Assembly (NCBI GenBank): GCA_944392185.1
Contig: CALXVW010000003.1
Coordinates: 1-26,157, forward strand
Origin: an uncultured Alphaproteobacteria bacterium
GTDB lineage: Bacteria; Pseudomonadota; Alphaproteobacteria; RF32; CAG-239
DNA: 26,157 nucleotides
Reading direction: 5' to 3'
Part shown: positions 7,220 to 14,432 of the stretch, piece by piece
Layout of the letters: the number at the start of each line of letters is the position of its first letter
Position numbering within the stretch: the first letter of the stretch is position 1
The notes under the pieces: model-generated
Database searches by the model: none
Seen by the model: the letters and a program-made list of their open reading frames with translations, nothing else
What the model was told of the DNA's origin: nothing
Made by a program: the position numbers and the translations under genes

Positions 7220-7630
7220 CTATTTGCTTTCGCTCTCAGCTTCCTTTTTATCGGAACGACGAAACCAATTCTTTACCTTCTCCCACTTTGAAGGTTTTGG
7301 CATTTGTGCCTCTATCTCTTTTAAGCTCGCAAGATTTTCGTGCAAATCTTCCATTTCTTTGGCTAGCTTTTGTTGCTCTTTGCTCAGTCTCTTGTTTTGT
7401 TTTTTCTGTGTTCTTAGCGCTTTACGCACAGGGGCATAGGACAGCCAACTGAAAAAACTACCCAAAACAAAACCAACCAGAAGCAAAAATACTATTGCCA
7501 CACTCAAGGAAACCGTGATCTCAACATAAAAAGGCCACAAGCTAAACGTTGCTAAATCGTTATTTACAAAGGAAAATACCAATATAACAATCAGCAACGG
7601 TATTCCTATCAACGTTTTTATGAACCCCAT
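7220..7630 (-). CDS. lapA: LapA-domain (DUF1049) inner-membrane protein
   Basis: A 136-residue membrane protein with two transmembrane helices (about 5-24 and 38-62), then a cytoplasmic basic coiled coil (about 70-107) and a charged tail. This is the layout of the LapA/DUF1049 family. In E. coli LapA works with LapB in controlling LPS synthesis through LpxC turnover; whether that holds here is unknown. The tail, ending in an acidic/Lys stretch, is longer than the minimal domain. It lies between ihfB and accD on the same strand, with AAGGAG eight bases before the ATG. The position next to ihfB is a conserved proteobacterial arrangement and supports the call. Confidence 0.85.
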   Translation of the reverse strand: MGFIKTLIGIPLLIVILVFSFVNNDLATFSLWPFYVEITVSLSVAIVFLLLVGFVLGSFFSWLSYAPVRKALRTQKKQNKRLSKEQQKLAKEMEDLHENLASLKEIEAQMPKPSKWEKVKNWFRRSDKKEAESESK

Positions 7631-7660
7631 GGCGTGGCTCCTTGTCGGTGTTTATTAATA

Positions 7661-7939
7661 CTACTTATTTAAGAGTTCAAAAAGCTGTTTACCAGTCTTG
7701 AAGTGCGGAATGTTGCGCTCTTCTACCTTCACTTGAGCTCCTGTGCGCGGATTTTTGGCCAGACGCGGGCTACGGGTACGAACAGAAAATGCTCCGAAAC
7801 CTCTAAATTCCACTCTATCTCCTTTAGCCAGAGAATCTGTTATTTTATCTAAAACAACTGCCACTATTCTCTCAACATCTTTCAACATCAAGTGAGGGTT
7901 TTTGGCTGCTATTTTCTCTATCAATTCAGATTTTGTCAC
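7661..7939 (-). CDS. ihfB: Integration host factor subunit beta
   Basis: DNA-bending protein that pairs with IhfA and acts in transcription, replication and recombination. The 92-residue length, the arm with FRGFGAFSVRTR, and the KNPRTGAQVKV segment holding the intercalating proline fit the HU/IHF family. The neighbouring lapA favours IhfB over HU. The start is GTG at 7939, with AGGA about eight bases upstream; no ATG is available in frame. The 113 bp before it (7940-8052) is AT-rich and shows no terminator after rmuC, so read-through from accA-rmuC is possible alongside its own promoter. Confidence 0.93.
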   Translation of the reverse strand: MTKSELIEKIAAKNPHLMLKDVERIVAVVLDKITDSLAKGDRVEFRGFGAFSVRTRSPRLAKNPRTGAQVKVEERNIPHFKTGKQLFELLNK

Positions 7940-8052
7940 TTCTTTTTCCTTTTCTTAATTATTTGTTATCAGGTTAACTTTTTTTATCTCAAATATCAAT
8001 ATCGTAAATTAAAAATTTTCCAACATATTATTTGCAACTTATCCCAAAGGTT

Positions 8053-9198
8053 TTATTCATCATTGGCCAGGTGGGCAACTGCTATGTGCTGTGGTTCCTC
8101 GCCTAATTCTATATCTTCTATCTTTTGAATGCGGCGGCCTATCTTGCCGGAGGAAACTTTTATTCCCTCGACATCTTCATTGGCTTGTTTGAAATGTCTT
8201 GATAAGCTCTCTATTCTGCTGTCTAGCCTTGTGATGTCTTCAATCAGGGTGCCGACTTCTTTTTGGATAACCCCTGCCTGCTCACGCATTTTGGCGTCTT
8301 TTAACACCGCTCTCACCGTGTTCAATGTCGCCATCAATGTTGTGGGGGACACTATCCAAACTTTTGAGCGATATGAAACCTCTACAACATCGGTAAAGTT
8401 AGCATGCAGCTCCGCATATATGGCCTCGCTCGGCAAAAACATCAGTGCTGATTCTGCTGTCTCGCCGGGAATAATGTATTTTTCCTCAATATCTTTAATG
8501 TGTTTTAGAACCGATGCTCTGAAAAATCTTTCTGCCTCTGTCTTTTCTTGCGGTGTGCTGGCCGCACGCAAGGCTTGGTAGCTTTCCAGAGGAAATTTGG
8601 CATCTATCACTATCGTTCCCGGAGGATTGGGCAACCTCAAAACACAGTCTGCCCGCTTGGTGTTAGACAACACAACCTGAAATTCATAGGCATTGGGCGG
8701 GAGAATCGAGGTAACCAAGTCATTTAGCTGTATCTCGCCAAATGCACCTCTTGCTTGTTTATTCGACAGCACCTCTTGCAGAGAAACGACCTGTTCCGAG
8801 AGGGTAGATATCTTCTGCTGGGCGACATCTATTTTCGCCAAACGTTCACGCAAATCCGTTAGGGTCTCTGCAGTCTTGTTGGCATTTTGTTGCAGCCCTT
8901 CACCAACGCTTTTGGTCACCGCCAACAGTTTCTCATCCATAATCTTTAGCATTGCCACACGCTGCTCGTTTATGGCCATGGCAATCTTATTTTGCTCTTG
9001 TGATGAATGCTCGCTTAACTGCGATAATCTGCCAGCCAGCTCAGCCTGACCTCGCAGCAAAATATCGCTCAAGGTAGAATCTGCCTTTTTGCTTTTTGAC
9101 AATAGCCAAAAAGCAATATTGCCTATCACGATAATTAATACCGCAATAAATACCAGCAAGTCTGAATACTGGCCGAGAATGTTATTTAGACTCTGCAA
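8053..9198 (-). CDS. rmuC: DNA recombination protein RmuC
   Basis: Membrane-anchored protein that limits recombination between inverted repeats; its core belongs to the PD-(D/E)XK nuclease-like group. A single transmembrane helix spans about 14-34. A long coiled coil runs through about 40-150. The RmuC core follows, with the signature VIDAKFPLE, and a C-terminal coiled coil ends the protein. At 381 residues it is in the family range. The start is TTG at 9198 with GGGGAG just upstream, inside the last codons of accA: the two genes overlap by 17 bases, so they are very likely co-transcribed and translationally coupled. Confidence 0.93.
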   Translation of the reverse strand: MQSLNNILGQYSDLLVFIAVLIIVIGNIAFWLLSKSKKADSTLSDILLRGQAELAGRLSQLSEHSSQEQNKIAMAINEQRVAMLKIMDEKLLAVTKSVGEGLQQNANKTAETLTDLRERLAKIDVAQQKISTLSEQVVSLQEVLSNKQARGAFGEIQLNDLVTSILPPNAYEFQVVLSNTKRADCVLRLPNPPGTIVIDAKFPLESYQALRAASTPQEKTEAERFFRASVLKHIKDIEEKYIIPGETAESALMFLPSEAIYAELHANFTDVVEVSYRSKVWIVSPTTLMATLNTVRAVLKDAKMREQAGVIQKEVGTLIEDITRLDSRIESLSRHFKQANEDVEGIKVSSGKIGRRIQKIEDIELGEEPQHIAVAHLANDE

Positions 9199-10159
9199 AA
9201 TGTCTCCCCATCCGCAGGAATTTTTCCGTACGACGTTTCTTTAGCTCATCGCGACTTTGTGACATCAGCTCTTTTAAATGTTTTAAAATACTATCTCCAA
9301 CACGCTCAATGGCTTGTTGTGGATTGCGATGCGCTCCGCCCAAAGGCTCTGAGATAATTTCATCTATCACTCCAAGTTTACGCAAATCTTGCGCCGTCAA
9401 GCGCAAGGCCTCTGTTGCCTCTTTTACCTTATCGGCCGAACGCCACAGAATCGAAGCACAGCCTTCCGGTGAAATAACCGAATAAATAGAGTGTTCCAAC
9501 ATCAAAACTCTATTGGCCGTGGCAATAGCAATAGCCCCTCCGGAACCGCCCTCGCCAATTACAACCGAGATTATCGGAGAATGGATTTGCAGGCATTTTT
9601 CAATTGATGACGCTATTGCCTCTGCCTGCCCTCTAGCCTCAGCCTCAACACCTGGGAAAGCTCCCGAGGTATCTACAAAAGCCAAAACCGGCATATTGAA
9701 TTTATCTGCCAAATCCATCAAACGCTGGGCTTTTCTATATCCTTCCGGCTTGGCCATGCCAAAATTATATTTGATGCGAGACTCAATGTCGTGGCCTTTT
9801 TCTTGTCCCAAGACCACAACCGAAATTCCCTTAAAACGACCGATACCGCCAATCATGGCCTCATCATCACCAAATACACGGTCTCCGCACAATGGGGTGA
9901 AATCTTCTATCAGCCCATGGACATAGTCCAAACAATGCGGACGCTGCGGATGTCTGGCCACTTGTGACTTTTGCCACGGAGTAAGGCTGGCATATGATTG
10001 GCGCATTTGCTTTTCCAATTTGGCCTGCAGACGGCTGACTTCTTGTGAAATATCAACATCCTCATCCTTTGCCAGATACTTCAGACTTTCTATCTTAGAC
10101 TCAATCTCAAAAATCGTTTTTTCAAAATCCAAAACCAATGTATCGGAACTATTACTCAT
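9182..10159 (-). CDS. accA: Acetyl-CoA carboxylase carboxyltransferase subunit alpha
   Basis: Alpha partner of AccD. The N-terminal helical region (about 1-80) is followed by the carboxyltransferase core with HCLDYV, GQEKGHD and the oxyanion-type glycine stretches FVDTSGAFPG and GEGGSGGAIA. The length of 325 is typical. ATG at 10159 with AAGAGA upstream. It opens the accA-rmuC-ihfB-lapA-accD run, so both carboxyltransferase subunits are encoded within 4 kb and could be expressed in step. The 165-bp spacer upstream is shared with a divergent membrane protein gene. Confidence 0.98.
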   Translation of the reverse strand: MSNSSDTLVLDFEKTIFEIESKIESLKYLAKDEDVDISQEVSRLQAKLEKQMRQSYASLTPWQKSQVARHPQRPHCLDYVHGLIEDFTPLCGDRVFGDDEAMIGGIGRFKGISVVVLGQEKGHDIESRIKYNFGMAKPEGYRKAQRLMDLADKFNMPVLAFVDTSGAFPGVEAEARGQAEAIASSIEKCLQIHSPIISVVIGEGGSGGAIAIATANRVLMLEHSIYSVISPEGCASILWRSADKVKEATEALRLTAQDLRKLGVIDEIISEPLGGAHRNPQQAIERVGDSILKHLKELMSQSRDELKKRRTEKFLRMGRHFAESK

Positions 10160-10261
10160 CTATAATCTCTTTTGTTATTCAAAAACTTTCTCTTGGATAA
10201 CATATTTTTTTGTAAATTTCGACTCTTATTTTTCTTTTTGTGCAAGAAGACGTGTTTTTTC

Positions 10262-10290
10262 TTGGAAAAAAGAAGATTATCTAATAGGAT
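10262..10290 (+). promoter_or_regulatory. Candidate promoter for the membrane protein-yejA-yejB unit
   Basis: TTGGAA (10262-10267) and TAGGAT (10285-10290) are separated by exactly 17 bases, about 35 bases before the start of the next gene. The -35 is good and the -10 matches in four of six positions. Confidence 0.35.
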
Positions 10291-10324
10291 AGTTTTATTA
10301 TGAAAAACAGAGGAGTTTTGTGTC

Positions 10325-11551
10325 TTGCTCGCATTTGCCTTTTTTACACTGATTTTTTCTTCTTTGCTTTGGCTTATTTATGCCATCCGCTTTATTAACG
10401 ACAGCTTGGCCGGCATATCTTTCTTTGATGCCGGAATCGCAAATATTATGCTCTATACCTTGCTGGTGTGCCTGCCTATCTTCTTGATGTGGGCGGTCTT
10501 TGGCTTTGCAAACCAATACATCAACAACAAAAATGTCAACCTGCAGCTGCGCAAACTTATGTCACAAATGAAGAAAAATCAGGACTACTCCGACTTGTTG
10601 GCAAGAGTTTTGATTGAGACCGAACAACATATCAATGACGGCTTTATCCTAAATAAATTCGACCTTCTGATTGCTGACATGAACGAGCTGCTTTCCGAAA
10701 TTATCCGCAGTTGTAAGTTGGCTTCCTCAGAGCAAATCGAAAATCTTTGGAATAAAGTTCAAAACGGCGGAAAATGGTCTTTTGGAAAGGTGATTATTGA
10801 AGTAAACAACTCCCAGCCAAACTTCCAAAAACGCATTTTTGAACACGCTCTCTATGACCCGCTCTTGGGCGGAACAATCATGGAATTTTGCGCGCGCTAT
10901 CAAGCCGTGGTAGAAATGCTTGACAAACACGACCAAGACAAAGTCTTCTTTAACATGATTGAAACCGGTGTAATGGGAAAGGTGTTCTCCATCCTCTCCC
11001 CGATTGGCGCAGAAATCAGACGCGGCAGAGAAGCTGCTTCTAACTTTGCACCCAAAAAAGAAAAAATTGCCCCTGCTTTCAAATCGGAGCCTAAAATTCA
11101 ACCGCAGCATTTTGAACTGGAGCAAGAAGAGCCTGAGGCGCCAAAAGAATCGTTCCTCAAGAAACTTAATATCTTCAAGAAAAAAGAAGATGAAGAACCT
11201 CTTTTTCGGCAAGAACCGGAGAGAGACCCTTTCTCCATTGCCCTTGAAAGAAGCTTTGCTGATGAACCCCAGGAGCCTACAATTTCTATGGCTGACGAAG
11301 AACCTGTGGAAGAACCTGCAGCCCCCTCTATCCAAATAGACGAACCGCAACAAACAGCCCCGGAAATAGTTTTGCCCAAGACGGAACCAACCGATACACA
11401 AAAAGCTCTGGACAGCCTCAAAAAAGAGTGGGCCGAAGTCAAAATGCCGGCAAAAGAAGAGGCTCCCTTAAGCAAAGAAGAGCCTTCGGAAGAACCTAAT
11501 CTGGCTTACCCTTTCGGCAATTGGACCGATGAGCAAAATTATCAGAAATAG
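10325..11551 (+). CDS. Two-TM membrane protein with acidic proline-rich tail, unknown function
   Basis: 408 residues; family not recognised. Two transmembrane helices (about 1-22 and 38-62) are followed by a helical cytoplasmic domain (about 70-235). It contains conserved-looking stretches such as HALYDPLLGGTIMEF. A low-complexity tail (about 245-400) is rich in Glu and Pro with many EEP/DEP clusters, probably disordered. The start is TTG at 10325, with AGGAG at 10311-10315, nine bases upstream; the nearby ATG at 10300 is in another frame. The 3' end overlaps yejA by 23 bases, so the two are coupled, and a link to peptide uptake or envelope sensing is possible but unproven. Confidence 0.8.
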   Translation: MLAFAFFTLIFSSLLWLIYAIRFINDSLAGISFFDAGIANIMLYTLLVCLPIFLMWAVFGFANQYINNKNVNLQLRKLMSQMKKNQDYSDLLARVLIETEQHINDGFILNKFDLLIADMNELLSEIIRSCKLASSEQIENLWNKVQNGGKWSFGKVIIEVNNSQPNFQKRIFEHALYDPLLGGTIMEFCARYQAVVEMLDKHDQDKVFFNMIETGVMGKVFSILSPIGAEIRRGREAASNFAPKKEKIAPAFKSEPKIQPQHFELEQEEPEAPKESFLKKLNIFKKKEDEEPLFRQEPERDPFSIALERSFADEPQEPTISMADEEPVEEPAAPSIQIDEPQQTAPEIVLPKTEPTDTQKALDSLKKEWAEVKMPAKEEAPLSKEEPSEEPNLAYPFGNWTDEQNYQK

Positions 11552-13346
11552 CATATTTGTTTTAGGGATTTTTCTCTTTCTTATTTGCTTTGCAGATTTT
11601 GCATCGGCAAAGGTTGCCAGAACATCTCGCTTGCCTATTTACGGACAGCCGAAATATGGCGCAGATTTCTCTCATTTTGATTATGTTAACCCCAAAGCCC
11701 CAAAGGGTGGCAAAATCGTAATGCCGGAATACGGCGGGTTTGACAATTTTAATCCTTTTATTTTTAAGGGAATCGCTGCCCCTTCCGTGGCTACTCTCAC
11801 CCTTGATAGTTTGGGGGTTATTCCCGTTGATGATGAATCTACCGTTTATCCGCTGATAGCCCAAGAATTCGAACTTCCCGACGACCACTCTTTTGTTGGT
11901 TTTATCCTTGATGAAAGAGCTCGGTTTTCTGATGGTTCTCCTGTCACCGCCGATGATGTCATTTTCTCTTTTAACTCTCTTATCCAAAAAGGTTCGCCTT
12001 TTTATCGGGTTTATTATGCTGATGTTGAGAGAGCGGAAAAAATCTCTGATAAGCATGTGCGTTTTTATTTCAAAAAAGGCTCAACCAACAAAGAACTACC
12101 GCTTATCCTCTCTCAACTTAGGATATATTCGGCAAAAGACTGGGAAGGAAAAGATTTTGCCACGCCATCTCTTAATGCCCCCTTGGGCAGCGGCCCATAC
12201 AAGCTCAAAAGTTTTTCCCCCGGCAAATATCTGAGCTTTGAAAGAAACCCCGATTACTGGGCCAAAGATTTACCCTCACGCAAAGGCTTTTTTAATTTTG
12301 ACCAAGTGCGTTACGACTACTACCAAGATACTACCGTTACCTTGCAGGCATTGTTTTCCGGAGATATCGATATCAGAGAAGAATATATTGCCAAAATATG
12401 GGTCAGCGCTTATGACAATGATTTGGTGAAATCCGGCTCGGTTATCAAAGAAGAACTGCCGCATAACCAGCCGGCAACTCTTCAATTCTTTGGTTTTAAC
12501 ACCAGGCTATCTAAATTTGCAGATCCAAAAGTGAGAGAAGCTATCGGCCTAGCTTTTAACTTTGACTGGGCTAACGATAAACTTTTCTATAATCAATATA
12601 AAAGAATCGAAAGTTGTTTTGAAAATACCGAAATGGCGGCAACTTCTATGCCCAAAGGGCTTGAGCTTCAGCTCCTTGAACGCTTCCGCGACAAACTCCC
12701 ATCTGAACTCTTTACCAAAGCGCCGCAAACTCCTCGCCATGCCTCGCCTCTGCAAACCAGAGAGAACCTGAAACGTGCTGTCAGCCTCCTAAGAGAAGCC
12801 GGATATGATTTTAAAGATGGGAAAATGACTAATCTTGCCACCAACCAGCCCTTGGAAATTGAGGTTTTGAGCAACTCTGCCAATGGATCCTCTTTTACCC
12901 GTGTGATGCTGCCCTTCATTGAAAACTTGAGGAAAATAGGCATCAAAATGACTTTCAGAAACTTGGAAACTAATATCTTCAAAAACCGGCTGGATAAATT
13001 TGATTTTGAGGTGGCTATTTTGGGTTTCCAGATGAGCAACTTGCCCGGAAACGAACTCAAGGAACTTTTCGGTTCTCAATCTGCCGATGTGCATGGTTCT
13101 TATAACATGATGGGAATCAAAAATGAGGCCATTGACGGCTTAATCGATATCATCATCTCATCAAATGACAAACAAGGGTATCAGGAAGCCATCCGAGCCC
13201 TTGATCGGGTCATCTTGAATGAGCATTATATGATTCCGCAATGGTATTCTCCGCACAACCGTGTGGCGTACCGCAAAGGGCTAAAGCATCATAAAACAGA
13301 TTTTCCGGCCGGATTTAACCCCTTTACCTGGTGGCGGGAGGAATAA
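11529..13346 (+). CDS. yejA: YejA-type periplasmic oligopeptide-binding protein
   Basis: Solute-binding protein family 5, the substrate receptor of a YejABEF-type ABC importer for oligopeptides (in E. coli also the uptake route of microcin C). A Sec signal peptide occupies residues 1-27 and ends in FASA. Typical segments are YGADFSHFDYVNPKAPKGG near the N-terminus, FNPFIFKG, and LGSGPYKLKSF followed by ERNPDYWAKDLP. At 605 residues the length is normal. ATG at 11529 lies within the end of the upstream membrane-protein gene and has only a weak ribosome site, which fits translational coupling. yejB follows after seven bases. Confidence 0.93.
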   Translation: MSKIIRNSIFVLGIFLFLICFADFASAKVARTSRLPIYGQPKYGADFSHFDYVNPKAPKGGKIVMPEYGGFDNFNPFIFKGIAAPSVATLTLDSLGVIPVDDESTVYPLIAQEFELPDDHSFVGFILDERARFSDGSPVTADDVIFSFNSLIQKGSPFYRVYYADVERAEKISDKHVRFYFKKGSTNKELPLILSQLRIYSAKDWEGKDFATPSLNAPLGSGPYKLKSFSPGKYLSFERNPDYWAKDLPSRKGFFNFDQVRYDYYQDTTVTLQALFSGDIDIREEYIAKIWVSAYDNDLVKSGSVIKEELPHNQPATLQFFGFNTRLSKFADPKVREAIGLAFNFDWANDKLFYNQYKRIESCFENTEMAATSMPKGLELQLLERFRDKLPSELFTKAPQTPRHASPLQTRENLKRAVSLLREAGYDFKDGKMTNLATNQPLEIEVLSNSANGSSFTRVMLPFIENLRKIGIKMTFRNLETNIFKNRLDKFDFEVAILGFQMSNLPGNELKELFGSQSADVHGSYNMMGIKNEAIDGLIDIIISSNDKQGYQEAIRALDRVILNEHYMIPQWYSPHNRVAYRKGLKHHKTDFPAGFNPFTWWREE

Positions 13347-13352
13347 TATAAA

Positions 13353-14429
13353 ATGAGAAATTACATTTTAAAAAGATTACTGCTTATTCCCGTTACATTG
13401 CTTGGAATTTTGGCATTGAACTTTATCATTATTCAATTTGCGCCCGGCGGTCCGGTGGAATATATTTTAGCAAAATACAGCGGAATGAATGTTAATGCCA
13501 CCTCTGCCATTTCAGGGGCGGCAAATATGGTGCAGGAAAAATCTTCTAGCCAATATCAAGGCGCCCGCGGAGTTCCTGATGAGCTCATTAGCGAGCTTGA
13601 AAAACAATTTGGATTTGATCAGCCTGCACATATCCGCTTTTGGAAAATGCTTAAGGGTTATCTGGTTTTTGACTTTGGCAAAAGTTTTTATCAGGACAAA
13701 ACCGTGTGGCAGCTCATCAAAGAAAGAATGCCGGTTTCAATCTCTCTTGGCTTATGGTCCACCCTTATTATCTACCTTATTGCCATTCCGTTGGGTATTA
13801 AAAAAGCAGTTCGTGATGGCTCAAAATTTGATGTTTGGACCTCTTTTTTGGTAATTCTCGGCTCAGCTATGCCGGTTTTCTTGTTTGCCGTATTCTTAAT
13901 TGTCTTTTTTGCCGGCGGCACTTATTTGCAATGGTTTCCGCTTCACGGGCTGACCTCTGACAACTGGCCGGAACTTTCTTGGGCCGGCAAAATAGCGGAT
14001 TATTTTTGGCACATCACTCTGCCGGTAACAGCTATGGTGGTGGGTGGATTTGCCAGCCTTACCATGCTTACAAAAAACTCTTTCTTAGATGAACTCGGCA
14101 AACAATATGTCTTGACCGCCAAAGCAAAAGGTCTTACTCAAAAACAAGTCCTTTACGGCCATGTTTTTCGAAACGCCATGCTGATTGTGATTGCAGGATT
14201 TCCGACTCTGCTTATTAAAATGCTGTTTACCGGCTCTTTGCTTATTGAGGTTATCTTCTCTCTCAACGGTCTTGGGTTGCTTGGATATGAGGCGATTATG
14301 ACCAGGGACTACCCGGTCATATTCGGTACTCTCTATATCTTTGCACTCCTTGGTCTTATCTTAAAGCTTATCTCAGATATCATTTATTCTCTCATTGATC
14401 CGAGAATAAATTTTGAGCCAAAGGCTTAA
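13353..14429 (+). CDS. yejB: YejB-type peptide ABC transporter permease
   Basis: Inner-membrane permease of the DppB/OppB class. It starts with MRNYILKRLLLIPVTLLGI and has about six membrane helices. The EAA-type loop is visible around LTAKAKGLTQKQVLYGHVFRNA, where the ATPase would dock. The QFAPGGPVEYIL stretch after the first helix is typical of YejB. GGAGG lies 11 bases before the ATG. The expected second permease (yejE) and ATPase (yejF) do not follow: a convergent protease gene begins four bases later. The transporter must therefore borrow subunits from elsewhere, or the locus has been broken up. Confidence 0.93.
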   Translation: MRNYILKRLLLIPVTLLGILALNFIIIQFAPGGPVEYILAKYSGMNVNATSAISGAANMVQEKSSSQYQGARGVPDELISELEKQFGFDQPAHIRFWKMLKGYLVFDFGKSFYQDKTVWQLIKERMPVSISLGLWSTLIIYLIAIPLGIKKAVRDGSKFDVWTSFLVILGSAMPVFLFAVFLIVFFAGGTYLQWFPLHGLTSDNWPELSWAGKIADYFWHITLPVTAMVVGGFASLTMLTKNSFLDELGKQYVLTAKAKGLTQKQVLYGHVFRNAMLIVIAGFPTLLIKMLFTGSLLIEVIFSLNGLGLLGYEAIMTRDYPVIFGTLYIFALLGLILKLISDIIYSLIDPRINFEPKA

Positions 14430-14432
14430 ATC

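Noticed and set aside
10300..10398. Short frame from the ATG at 10300, a possible leader peptide of the membrane-protein gene
   Set aside because: It overlaps the start of the larger gene in another frame, and the AGGAG site lies downstream of its start, serving the TTG at 10325.
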